This document shows positions 28,701-39,346 of a stretch of 52,434 nt of DNA, piece after piece (the stretch's first letter is position 1; each line of letters opens with the position of its first letter). Origin of the DNA: Discostella pseudostelligera (taxonomy: Eukaryota; Bacillariophyta; Thalassiosirophyceae; Thalassiosirales; Thalassiosiraceae); assembly GCA_036940085.1 (NCBI GenBank), contig JALLBK010000088.1, positions 1 to 52,434 of the forward strand, written 5' to 3'. The position numbers and the translations under genes were made by a program. Below the pieces are notes generated by a model. That model saw only the letters and a list, made by a program, of their open reading frames with translations. It was not told the origin of the DNA and searched no databases.

Positions 28701-31039
28701 GCCATATTTTTATTGCATGTCGTTGAGACGTCTGATGAAGTAGACCCGCAGATAGATGAAACGACAAGCCAGCCTTCTGCTGTGCCGATAACTGCAGATT
28801 TCCCACTTGGATGAACACCTATGCAACTTCCAAACTTTGGATCAATAGTTATCGACGTTTCGTAATCAGACGACGCCATTACATGCTCCGACCAGCAACT
28901 GTAATCTTTCCAGACACCGCTTGCTAAGTCGAGCGAGAAGAGCCCACCCGCCTTTGTCGCGATCAACAGTTTACTATGCACTTTGCCGATGCTACCGTAG
29001 AATTCCACTCCGCAAATTGACTGACCATTATCAGCTTGTGGCGTTGCTTTCTTTTTCGTCTCCTTGGGTATCTTCGATTCTTCTCCATTGTTCGTCTCGT
29101 CTGTTTTCGAAAAATATTCATCTGCCTTGGGAACAAGAGGTGTGCCTGCCTGACCGATTGAAGGAGGATCCGGCGGAACGTCATACAGTCTCACAGCATC
29201 TCGTCCTCCAAACTTCATGCGACTTTCCAACTCATACAGCTTCACACAACCATCATTACCCCCAGAAATGACGATGCCTCGACTGAAATCTACCGACCAT
29301 ATTGATCCACAATGATGTCCACGCAACGGTTGCGTTATTTCCCTATCCGAAATCAATGGACTCCAAATACGTGCGGTACAGTCTTCGCCCGCTGAGACGA
29401 GAATAGGATGACTGGAAGATGAACACGATGCGAATGATACATCCAGCACACGCGCAGAGTGACCCCAGCCCGTCCAAATTGACGACCACTCGTGCGGCGA
29501 ACTCAATGCAAGCATCTCACTGGACCTTCTCTCATATGTAGAATCACATGTTTCATCATCATTGACGGCATTATTAGTCGCGACATTCTTCATCAGAATC
29601 TTTCCCCACAGCCTTACAGTTCTATCGTCAGAAGTAGATGCTATAAAGTTCCCACATGAGCTAAACTTGACTGCAAGGACACTTCCAAGGTGTCCTTTCA
29701 GGCAATGTATCGGGCTGACTCGAATTCTCGACGTCCTATTCCGAGGATGAACGGCATCGGTATTTTTAGCGACAGCATTTGCAAGTAGCCAATCCTTTAC
29801 GATATCTGGAAGATAATCATTGCTTGTCACATGCGTGTTCGATAGGTCATCCACAGCACTCCATACGACAACATCACCAAAGACAGTACCCGATGCTGCA
29901 ATCAACGTCGGGATAGCAGTGGACATTCCGCTTTCGGATTGACCATCAACATCATTATTCATGCACCATACACTATTGATGTCGTCGCAGTCCCATCCAT
30001 AAAAAGATAGAGAGTAAGTCATGCATCGAACATCGCACGTGATGCATTGGAGCCGCGTTGGATGAAGTGTCATCATATCGTTATTTCCACTCGGGGTTCG
30101 GTGTCGTCTCTGTCGAAAGCCCCAAATTTCACAGCTGTTATTGGCCATTCCCATTGCTAGTAGAAAGCAACTTCCTGTATCACCCTCCTTCTCTTCATCT
30201 TCTAGTGCACGTCGACCATTCACATTAGCAGTTGTACCCTGCACGATCGATGACGATGATGAACATGCCTGCTGCGAACAAGCGATGATGGGGAGCATGC
30301 GAATATCATGTACCCAATCCGAAACCTCAAGATGAGGACAGCACCTCATATCTTTGTGCAGTTCATTGTAACAAATCGGTATGAACCCTAAGTCATCTTT
30401 GCCATCCGCACTATGCTCGACACTTCCACTCCTTTGATGATTATTCCATAGACCACCCCCAAATAGAAAACTTATCCGACGTCCACCATACGCGATTATG
30501 GATGCCGCCACCGACGACGAAGAAGAAGAGAAGAAGGATGGGAATATCACCCCACGGACGCATTCGAGTTTGCTACTTCCAACACCTCCTCCGTGGCCAA
30601 AGGGTAGAATTTTGTACACATGATTATGTTGTGCATCATGTTCACCATTCTTTCGAATCAAGGGATGGCTTTCAATCCATGGCCCGCGAGCGAATATTAT
30701 CCGTCCTCCATTTCTGTGTAGGAGGAGATCATTCTCGTTAGTATCATTCAGTTTGTCGATTGTTGGGACTTCTCCTGCCCGTACTGCCGCCGCCGACCCC
30801 GCATTGGTATCAACTCCTTCCGTACTGACACCCACATCAACCTCACAAGTACTTATAGAACTGGGAGGAAAACGAATAGTAGCAAATGTGATCTGTCCGC
30901 CATGGAGGCAAACTCGATCTAATACGTTCTCATCACATATGTCATGGTGGCGGCGGATATTATTGGCGTCGTGAAGTACACGACGACGAGGCTGTGGAGG
31001 AGGGAAGTGGGCATCCCTCCGGACAATCCTCTCCTTCAT
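25763..31039 (-). CDS. WDR6-like WD40 protein fused to a Sir2 (NAD-dependent deacylase) domain
   Basis: One continuous 1758-residue frame without introns. The N-terminal ~1400 residues are WD40 propellers of WDR6/Trm734 type: G-H-L-G-S-V-L-A-V-K-F, S-T-S-D-D-R-T-V-R-L-W, W-G-H-S-A-R-V-L-D-V-S-F, S-A-G-E-D-C-T-A-R-I-W, G-H-H-C-G-S-I-W-S-V-D-F and S-G-G-N-D-G-C-V-K-L. WDR6 partners the Trm7/FTSJ1 methyltransferase for 2'-O-methylation at tRNA position 34. From about residue 1430 a sirtuin domain follows: T-G-A-G-F-S-S-D-S-G-L (G1443), P-H-M-G-Y-E-I-L, S-S-N-V-D-G-H-F, E-I-H-G-S (catalytic His1556), C-R-H-C and R-P-N-V-L-M-F, then E-M-G-C-G-V-N-V-P-A-V-R. These match the bacterial-type class with S-N-V-D-G-Q-F and R-P-N-x-L-M-F-G-D. 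The NAD-binding and catalytic residues are present. Why the two are fused is unknown. Confidence 0.87.
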   Translation of the reverse strand: MKERIVRRDAHFPPPQPRRRVLHDANNIRRHHDICDENVLDRVCLHGGQITFATIRFPPSSISTCEVDVGVSTEGVDTNAGSAAAVRAGEVPTIDKLNDTNENDLLLHRNGGRIIFARGPWIESHPLIRKNGEHDAQHNHVYKILPFGHGGGVGSSKLECVRGVIFPSFFSSSSSSVAASIIAYGGRRISFLFGGGLWNNHQRSGSVEHSADGKDDLGFIPICYNELHKDMRCCPHLEVSDWVHDIRMLPIIACSQQACSSSSSIVQGTTANVNGRRALEDEEKEGDTGSCFLLAMGMANNSCEIWGFRQRRHRTPSGNNDMMTLHPTRLQCITCDVRCMTYSLSFYGWDCDDINSVWCMNNDVDGQSESGMSTAIPTLIAASGTVFGDVVVWSAVDDLSNTHVTSNDYLPDIVKDWLLANAVAKNTDAVHPRNRTSRIRVSPIHCLKGHLGSVLAVKFSSCGNFIASTSDDRTVRLWGKILMKNVATNNAVNDDETCDSTYERRSSEMLALSSPHEWSSIWTGWGHSARVLDVSFASCSSSSHPILVSAGEDCTARIWSPLISDREITQPLRGHHCGSIWSVDFSRGIVISGGNDGCVKLYELESRMKFGGRDAVRLYDVPPDPPSIGQAGTPLVPKADEYFSKTDETNNGEESKIPKETKKKATPQADNGQSICGVEFYGSIGKVHSKLLIATKAGGLFSLDLASGVWKDYSCWSEHVMASSDYETSITIDPKFGSCIGVHPSGKSAVIGTAEGWLVVSSICGSTSSDVSTTCNKNMAFHAPSYRPVQAISFIDDNSLLVFYARGSVIWFNFDRSPTPIHILTMGTSGIPLSFAYNRRDKAMYIGDSRGNVAYFDLNKYNEHHLVKINELKPDCVLATVHGKEHVTGITILESTGVIISVGNDGCMHQFRREKSTDRLQKLTSIPVPNASGLRYIWNVPDPDGSDRVIIGGFYGNDFVMLDAVHGYEFLRVDTGGRQRRQDLFFRFPNSTASIRYPNLFGMAILVGWKNGFNSIEFHSSHSFLSASANSDTNGDADSAYSSYSVGSPLHADINDMCWIGDILLTGSNDCTVTLSKFDGTNLVSIADLPPHESCVRGVCSSRHRGSCLDLLVTCGGKLSMKFYLLDTSPFSGRQMTGNVSFLCSYRTLAKATIDHRMNAVRATPLFPHEKQCHLVVSGDSDGNLHVCVISECALPRRTVIGTILLGNGRPVLCLELLRLSGKVLAIVGTTGGEVTIWVFPGSIGIVDADAGDKEVRVVLPTTPIFSYRAHQTGVNDISAAVVDTPSPDGSSVVVCTIGDDQSLSTCVFRFSDSSQEPDAPLMLTSQLLLVTECASASALKAVQLVMDCSTFDRIYTTGHDRQLTLWQLNISLDEISVKYVSSSPLGTDGSCIDYVCCDQEDGSVHEVIAVGGEGVEVQSFNRNILRATCKLRDANYLLITTGAGFSSDSGLQTYECAPLEYRDMCNPSKLIDDPDRFQQFWLDFTRSYLETKPHMGYEILDQWCEGGRLRHLHRSKCDRDGSGNLSSVPWWVYSSNVDGHFRLFSSFSKSLCEIHGSALEFRCACDIGYANGKPRLGSLWDQWNQKAVKSPDSCKSTTVEMKLDLLCDVNRSKTTLLCRHCRQPMRPNVLMFHDTDENVLGSIDIQRERYQTWEGLVEDEVAHHGANLVILEMGCGVNVPAVRQESEEVLFDCAKKVATCESNAATAGSVCLIRINPKDSAIETDGGTYEAIPIASTAAVALWKIDRWLEALSSCIT

Positions 31040-31503
31040 CTTCTCGTAAAAAATTATGATTTCGCCGACGGTATTAGCATCGCATCGTCATCATCATCCC
31101 GTTAGCTCAGCATTCTATATCTTCTATTCATTCCACTGGCATCAACATCAATCTTCATCAATTATTGATGTGTGACCGAGCGAGGGCCGTCGTCGCCCGT
31201 AGTAGAACTTTCCCGCCAACGAAATGAGTTCCCGCCAAATAAATGCCACGTGTAAGTGCTTTGTTGAGAAGTCGTCTCTGTCGTCGTCGCTAGATATCGC
31301 CATCGCCATCGCCTACGATACATCGTCGATCGTCGTCGTCGGTGTCGGCGGGGGTTTCGACAAGAAGTAGTAGGAGTATCTAGTAGTAGTAGTAGTACTC
31401 ATAATTAGAATTAGCATCAATCAATATCATCATATCATCACCATCACACATCGTCTCATCCTAGAAACCGACGCCGACACATCGAAGGGATTTCAAAGCA
31501 TCA
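31040..31503. other. Divergent intergenic region
   Basis: It lies between the WDR6-Sir2 gene (-) and the HIR3/CABIN1-like gene (+). It contains the composite element at 31229-31252, a lone TTTCCCGCCAA at 31209-31219, TCGTCG-rich simple sequence near 31270-31350 and a TAG repeat near 31365-31402. No gene recognised. Confidence 0.6.
31229..31252 (-). promoter_or_regulatory. CACGTG-13-TTTGGCGGGA composite element (minus orientation)
   Basis: Read on the minus strand CACGTGGC starts at 31252 and TTTGGCGGGAA at 31239, again 13 bp start to start and preceded by CTTA. It lies about 190 bp upstream of the WDR6-Sir2 start and about 250 bp upstream of the HIR3/CABIN1 start on the other strand. Confidence 0.6.
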
Positions 31504-34500
31504 ATGTGGGCAGCCGCCAATGTCGACGATGCTCGCCGTCGAAGAAATAATCGCAATCGTCGTCGGCCTCCTGCTGCATCGGCATCTGCGACGGCGGATC
31601 ACAATGATGACAAAGACCATGGTGCTTGCGATTACGATGGTGATTCCGACTCGACCGCTGTGAAATCCCCTCTTCGTGACTCCTCATCATCATCATCATC
31701 ACGGCGTGGTCATTCTAAACATGGTTGGAGCGGCAAAAATGATGACAGTACACAACGAGGGGGAAAGCGAAAGCGCGTCAATGACGAGAACAATGAAAAT
31801 GAGCAACAAGGCGAGGGAGGAGCAGGATCTGCAGGTGAGAAGAAGAGACAGAAAAAGAAAAAACGATGTACAGTGATACGAGAGGAAACTCCAGAAGCAA
31901 CACTATCACGATTGCAGTCGTCCTATGCAACATCTATGACAGCGGTGGGGGCATTGCATCGATTGAGTCATCAACTTTGTGCTATTCTCGGGAAGAAGAA
32001 TGAGGGGGGTAGCGAAGTAGGAGAGAATACTGACAATGTTGCTCCGTCAACAACGATTGATCTTCGGAACGACCAACCATCATCAGACGAAGCAGCAACT
32101 GAAGGAGAAGCAGCAACCTACCTCACGTCACTGAAGCGAGTTGCACATGCGGCACGATGTGCATTTGAACGATCATTGTTGCTTGATCCTGTCATTTTGG
32201 CGCCAATTCTTCTTTCGACGACTACTGCAGTAACTATCAACAACAACAAAAAGAAGATTGCAGATGATCATGGCGGTAGTAGAAGTAGGATGAATGTGAA
32301 TGCTATGAAAGATGTGGGGACGGCACCGTCCTCGGCATGGTTGGACACATGGAAAGATCATCATCATTCGTCAAGAGGATGCAGTGACAGCACCACCACC
32401 GCCACAACATGGTGTAGTCAAGTGATAATGCAATCTACAACAAAGTGGGGTAAATTCAGCTCGGCGCAACGAAGGGTCATTCGACAAGTATCATATTTGG
32501 CATTAGTGAATTATGCCGATTTGTTACTGTGTGGATGTATGTGCCATCGTCATTGTGCTAAATCGACTACCAAGCTTGCTCCGTCGAGAGGAGATGTATT
32601 GGATCGAGGAGCGGTGTCGAACATACAGGCCCTACATCTGCTCCCTTCATCATTGTTCGCCACAACATCTGTGTCTGATCAGGAGACGATGATGACCGAT
32701 GAGAATGACGGTGGCATGGATTCCACACGTCGGGCATTGGATAAACGTGATTGCCATTCCAACAAATGTCTATGGCGTGACGATGAGTCTGCCCAAATGA
32801 CCGTGCGTCTCGCTCTCGCTGCATACTGTGACGCATCCGAACTGGATCCTACCGATCCAACACTGTGGTTGAAATTGGCGTGTGCTGCGCGTGCCTTGGG
32901 TCGGATGGTCGATGCTCCAGCATCATCTTCGTCGTCATCGTCATGTGAGGTACAAGCCACCCATGATGTTGGTCCTCCTCCTCGATCATATCGTAGTTTG
33001 GAACGATTGGCCCTCGAACGTGGTTTATCGTCTCTACCTAGAGGAGTGCCTCCCAATCGACTGATAGCGCGTGCTTGGAGAGAAATGGAGGATTGGGATC
33101 GAAAGGGGCATTCTGCCAATTATATTGAAGATGAGATGGATCTTTCAACGATGGATAATACTATGATTTCAGGTGCGCTAGATGACAAATCACGGGAACA
33201 AGCGATAGATCAACCAACTGAGCTAGTGCTGCATCTACCGAAGTACTCTTGGGTTACACTCGGCAGAATATTGATCCAGGCATCCAAGGAGGGGGCATCG
33301 TATGGACAGTCGTCTCTACCTTGTGATATTTGCACAGTTCGTCATGTTTGGTCTACGGTGAGTTCTAGATTGGAGTGGTCAGGGCATGGAAGATTACGTT
33401 TTTTCTTCGTTATCTTGATACTTATCTAACCAGCCTTTGTTCCGTTCTAACACGTGAAGAATTGCAACTTTTCAGAGGATTACGAGTTTGGCTCTCCGCT
33501 GGTGGATGTAAGATTGAGTCCGTTATTGGCAGTTCCGCTTGGTGTGTTTGGAATAATGTGTGGTTACATGGAAGGTATGACGGAAATATGATCGTGCTTT
33601 TCTTTGAATTGTGCTCCTATGTGGACACTAATCTCAACCACTTATCATGCGTCGATCATAAATTGTGGTAGAGGTCGATGTCATAAAGTTGGCGTGTACA
33701 TGTACGGCAATGTCTTCCAATGTTACCTCAGTGACGAGTGAGTCGTCAAAAAAGGATGCATGTTTCAAGGGGCTGACGGAATACGCTGTCGAGGAAGACG
33801 GAGCCATTGGTCTCGGTGCTGACAGGAAAGCTACAGAACCCCAACAGCCTACATACAATCAGGAACTCAACTCACTTCCACGCAGAGGACGAGTATCAAA
33901 GCGCGTCCGCTCCCAATTGATAACGACAGAAAAGCAAGCTGAGCGCAAATCAAAGCGATCCAGTGTCGAATACTGCCTCCTGGCTGGAGTATTATCGTGT
34001 ACGGCCCAAAATCCCTATTTCACCAAGATGCTGAAAACAAATCAACCTTCAGTATCTCGCACTATTATGAAGGGCCGTGGTTTGAACAGTTCACTGGACG
34101 CCGATGAACGACCTCCTCATCTGGCTCTAATGAACGCATCTTGCTCTCCTGCATCTTTGAATGAATTTATTCTAAAGTGGAGCAGGCGAAACTCCGGCCC
34201 ACGCAATTTGCTTGAGCAACTCCTAATACACATTTCTCTCAATATCGTTGACGTATTCGAGGGAGAGATGTCAAAATCTTTATCATCGTGTATCATTGAT
34301 TGTAAGTACAAATATTGATTTCCATTTAGTGCCAATATCACAAACATGGGTTCTGAACTAATCAATCTGCGTACAGGTTTCGAAACGATCATATTATCGA
34401 GTGCCGAGGGAAAGGCAACAGGAGCACAATGGTTCGGAGCGGAATCATTCTCAAAGGCTGGTGACCTAGATCTTGCTCGCGCATTCTATGCAGTCAATCT

Positions 34501-37500
34501 ATTAAATGCCGAGCTGCGATTCATGAGATGCGAGTCATGCGACGTTGGTTCGCCTGAGCAGCAAGATGATTCTGATTACCTGTCTTTTGCGGTTCCAAAC
34601 CTATTGTTATTTGCATCGGAGACTTCGGAATTTGATTCATGTCGGCAGATTCTTGAACTGCAACTTCGCAGTTACTGGCTTGCATGTTCTTACTATTTAT
34701 GGGTTGCACGTTGCACAGATAACTCAATCGCGAAAGCTGCAGAAGGCACTGCTCTTGACTACCTCAGCAATTCAATTATGCTGTTTTCCGAAAACTCCCA
34801 TTGTCATGGCTTGCGCATCAAGACGCCTCACCTGATATCGTTGGATCGACGGGGAGACTACTGGCATGAAATTTCTGCTGAAATCCTGTCAAAGTATAAA
34901 GATCACATTCATTCATCTGCGATAGTTTCACGCGCACGGCAATATTTTCAGGACCTGAGCGAAATGAACGATCCTGGATCTAGTTGCGATGGCAGTGGCA
35001 ATCATACCGCAGATGATGCTAGGGAGAAGTTGACGATATTAGGCTCTGAATTATTAGATAGATTCAACGTCAGCAGCGAAAATTCAACTGAGAACTTGGA
35101 CGAATTAATGAGTGACTTCCGCTTGATACACGAAGAAGATCTTTTTCCTTCAGATGTAGATATACTTTCAGCTCAATCAGCGAAGACTATCTGGAAGAGT
35201 GAGGTGCATTGGGGGAAGATCTGGACAGATATACCATCTTCCACTGCATTATTTTGCGTTCCACGAAAGGGCGTTCGTCCATCGATTATTCAAGTACTGG
35301 CGACTTCGCTTCTCACTTCCAAAGAGAAGATTTCTTCAGTACTGATGGTCTATTTGAAAATGGCCTTGGTTGCACTTTGTCGGTTCAAGGAAACTCATGA
35401 TTCCCTTCAAATCAGATCCGATCAGCAGGTGGAAATTACTGATGACAATGACTGCACCGCTTTTGATTTTCGTTCGAGGAGAGAATTCTTGCCATTGCGC
35501 ATTGCGAATTTCTTCAGTGACAAAATCACGGACATAATCACATCCATCACTGACGATACAACAATGAATCATTCTTTTGAGGCTTGCATTGCGGATGGAG
35601 ACGACATGAGCAATTTTCTCTCCGAATCTTTTTGCTGTTCACCAACCCACCAATTGGATTCTGGAGAAGCAATTCTTTACACTCAACACATCAAATCAGT
35701 CTCAAGACTTGTGAATAGTATCCGGAACAGTCAATGGTTGTCGAGACAAAATCAAGAAAGAATTGAGAGCGTTTTCTTCGTGGCCCTGCTCAAAGCGGTG
35801 ATACGGCAGAAAATAGATATCGTGTACTTGAAAAGCTCCACCACCGACAAGAGAACGAAGAAATGGCTAGCCCAAGTAGCCTCAAAGGCTGATTTAATGT
35901 TCGTCTTGGCAAGTGAAGTCGCTGAACTCTTGTCGTTGAATCCATCTGTAGTTTGTGCAGACGGTACGACACGCATATCCCACCTAATCAAAGCACTTCA
36001 GGATATAGATACTGCAGAGAAGTCGTATTCGGTACTCGCACAATTTTCTGAAGCTTTGCTGTGGTCCTGGGAATTCTTGCATGACGCATCATCTCCGGCA
36101 AACATATTAATAGTACCAATAGCAGCGGCTATTATAGCTTTATGCGGGTCCTATGGTGTTACTGTGGAAGGAGCAATTTGCAAAGTCGATGATGGGTCCG
36201 ACAGAGACACACTGAGCTTTTCGGATTATTTCGATTCAGAGGATAGTGTCAACGGTTCGTTCCTTCCAGGCGATTCATCGGAAGATGACGGGAAGAGGAC
36301 TCGGAGACTGTCTCTGAGAAAAGTATGCCAGCTAGTGCAATGCGTCTCGATCGTTTTCCAGTCCGTTGGCCACAAGATCATCGAGCAATCTTGTCCATCA
36401 CTTCCGTCAAGTCATCATGGACCTTTTCTACCCTTGGTTGCGGCACGAGTCCTATCAAATATGTCACGTGCGTTGTTTCAGCTATTTTCACAAGATGCGA
36501 GAGGAGACGCCTACCCTTTTGGAGCGAGAGAATGCGGCGCCACTATTGACAGTCTTCTTGGGAAAGCATATCGATACTTGCATGGGTTTTCTTTTTCAAG
36601 CAGCGACTCTGTTTCATCAAATACTTATGCCCCCGAATCGATCGAGGCGGCAAATTCGTTGTTTCACTGCATTAAACGTGTGTATCGCGATAGCCGCAAA
36701 GTGTCATCCCCTAGCAAAGCGTTTGAAGTTATTGCATTGTCGCTTCCTGCCGCGGAAGAAAGCAATGTCAGCATAGCAATTAAGGCATTTTTGTTCGATG
36801 CTGACAAGGGCTCAGAAGTGGAAATTCAATCTCATACGATGCAACCTACCACCTTACCATCGGGTTTCCCTGAATGGGTATTTGATACCGGAAGTAACAT
36901 CGTCCCTGCTGATGAACGCGAGGACGATATTGAGCTACTTCGACGAGGTGTGGCATATGAACTTGCAAAAGGATCCATGACCAATCTTGATTCTACACAA
37001 CGGCCTCAAAGTAATGACGAGGAAAATCAAAGTCTATCAGCTGAAAGAGAGATGACCCAAAACCACGAGCTGTGTCTCTATCAAAAGTTTCTTGCAGTTC
37101 TCAACGACTTGTGCTACGATCCAAAAAATATAGAGCGGTGGGTTGTACTTAGTGAATGTCTTGGCTTTAAGGCAGACAGTATATGTGACCGGCTTGTTCG
37201 GGTTCAAGATCCTTTTGATTCGTCTGAGTTTGGCCTATGTTCCATGTCGAAACGCGGACCTTCAGCAACATTGAGTCTGGATCAACTGAAAGCATCACAG
37301 CTTGATAACTTTCAAGGATCGCGGAGCAATAACTGGAAGCCATATCTTGGTAACAACCTGCATGTCTACATGCAATATCCATGGTCGAACTTATCGTCAC
37401 TTGAGGCTTGTGCGAAAGAAATCAGGTCCTGCTTTTCCCAACTCGATGATGATGCTTCAGATTCCGACTGTGTGTGCTGGAAAGAAATCCAATCAAAATT

Positions 37501-39332
37501 TGACAATGGAGATTACGCTTCATGGGCCAATTCGTGGGGTGGTTTATTTGTCATGGCGCTTCGAAAAATGAGGTTGAAGGCACTTTTAGTAGCACGTCAT
37601 CTCGCCATGAATAGTCAAGATGGCATGCATCCTTCGGAAGTCTGCGAAGATCTGGGCACTGCGTTGTACGGCGATTTGATGGCATCCACAGTTTATGGTT
37701 ATCCGATACATCACATGACGCTACATGAAAAGAGAACCATTGCCGAACATTCAAACATGTATTTTCAGGAGGCAATTGAATTGGCTACCTGCAATAAGTA
37801 TTCACAAAAATGTCATATCAAGCCATTCGAATCTTTCTTCATGGTTGGAAAGGGATACGAAAAAATAGGATCAACTCTGAGAGACGAACAATTCGTGGTG
37901 AATTCTGAAGGTGCGCACACATCTCGCTCCTACGAGACTGTGATGAAAAATGCCATCCAAAATTATGCTATGGCTGTTTCCGATGCACAAAAGGCCGAGC
38001 TATCATGTGGGCGACCAGACAAGGTAGGCGGGAGCTCTCATGGCGCTCTAGAATGTTTATACAGATTGCATGCATGCCGATTCAAAGTGATCCTTTCTGC
38101 TGTCAAATGCGCCCCGAGTGAGTGCGAACTTGCCGAGTTAGAGGCTTTTCGCATCGCTTCTTCAAACTGGTTTAGTGAAACACACATCGCATCCACTGAT
38201 GCGGGAGTTCGTGAGAAGACGTGGTGCATTTTTGCTGACTGCGTTGATGGTAAGGACGGCATCTTATTCTTTTACGCGATTTCGAGCAAGGCATAGTTTC
38301 TAACCTGCATTGTGTACTAGCTTTCGTCCACTGCCGTGCAGAAGTCCCGACATTTCATCGAGCCGCGTACCGCTTGGCCCAGGCATACAACTACGCGCCA
38401 CTCTTTCATAATANCTCCTGCTAAAAGTCTCAAAGTGAGAGGGCTAGATACTACCTCATGTGCTGAAAGCGCCAACGGTAAGAATTGTATTTCGTGATAT
38501 GTTATTTGGAGAGCGATGATACTCAAAGGTTCACTATTCCGCTTCACAGTTGCAATATCGAAATTATTCGACAAGAGAAGGTAGGTTATCCTTTCGTAGC
38601 GATTATTCAATATTTCTTTCTACTCAGCAATACTTACTGCGTTCGCTCTCCTGCTTCTTTGTCAGATCTCAGCTGTGCAGTGTTTGGGTGACGACTTCGA
38701 CTGCGCCGTCTCCTTTCGAGGTAATAAATGATTCCATTCGGAAATACGATGCACTTCGAATGAAGTATATCTTAGCATTCGTCGATTGTATGCGCGTCTG
38801 CAAACGAATCGATAGCATTGAAACATTTTTGACTTGGACATCATGGAGCGATCAAGATTTACCTGGATTTTACGAAGTCAGTGCATCACTGCGTGGTTCG
38901 GATCCAGGGAAACACATTAAGCAATCATATCTATCAACGCGTGGGATCATGGCACAAGTAAAGCGTATTGCATCGAACGCCCTTGCGGAAATAATTTTGT
39001 GTGATTTGGCTGATATGAAAAGGATCGGAATCGACAATGACGCGAGGCTGAAGCTTAATTCTCACTTCCAGCTTTCGTACAGATTATTTCAACTTATGAA
39101 TTCCTCATGTAGAGATGTTGCGGAGTTCATACGATCGAACAACCGGTTACCTGTGGTCGATGCCTTCGGTAAATGCTATCTAGCTATCCAAGCTGGGTAC
39201 AGAATGTCATCTATTGATTTCGAAGAGATGGATAGCGAGACGATGTGCTCCATTTTGGAAGGAGCCTCAGCGAAAGCGAAGACAATGATGCATGATGCCA
39301 AAACTTCAACCTCCAAAAAGGATAAAGAATAA
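31504..39332 (+). CDS. HIR3/CABIN1-like histone chaperone subunit, seven exons
   Basis: Exons: 31504-33357, 33478-33574, 33672-34301, 34377-38249, 38321-38477, 38550-38580 (31 nt) and 38666-39332. Phases agree at every junction if the ambiguous base N at 38414 is dropped, giving 2435 residues. The N-terminus is basic and Ser-rich. Residues ~430-520 have TPR-like phrases (L-D-P-T-D-P-T-L-W-L-K-L). R-R-G-R-V-S-K-R-V-R-S-Q recalls the R-R-S-x-R segment of CABIN1. Toward the C-terminus F-M-V-G-K-G-Y-E-K-I, A-L-E-C-L-Y-R-L-H-A-C-R-F-K, Y-R-L-A-Q-A-Y and L-F-D-K-R-R-S-Q-L-C-S-V-W-V-T follow the layout of CABIN1/HIR3, the HIR-complex subunit that deposits H3.3/H4 independently of replication. Family assignment rests on these scattered motifs. 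The 33358-33477 acceptor is the least certain. The stop is 14 bp from that of the next, convergent gene. Confidence 0.65.
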
Positions 39333-39346
39333 CACAGGTTGATTGT

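Noticed and set aside
9571..31039. A functional cluster of DNA/RNA repair and modification genes
   Set aside because: The genes (glycosylase, pseudouridine synthase, DNMT2, MGMT, TadA, WDR6) are interspersed with unrelated ones and on both strands; clustering may be chance, so I mention it only in the summary.
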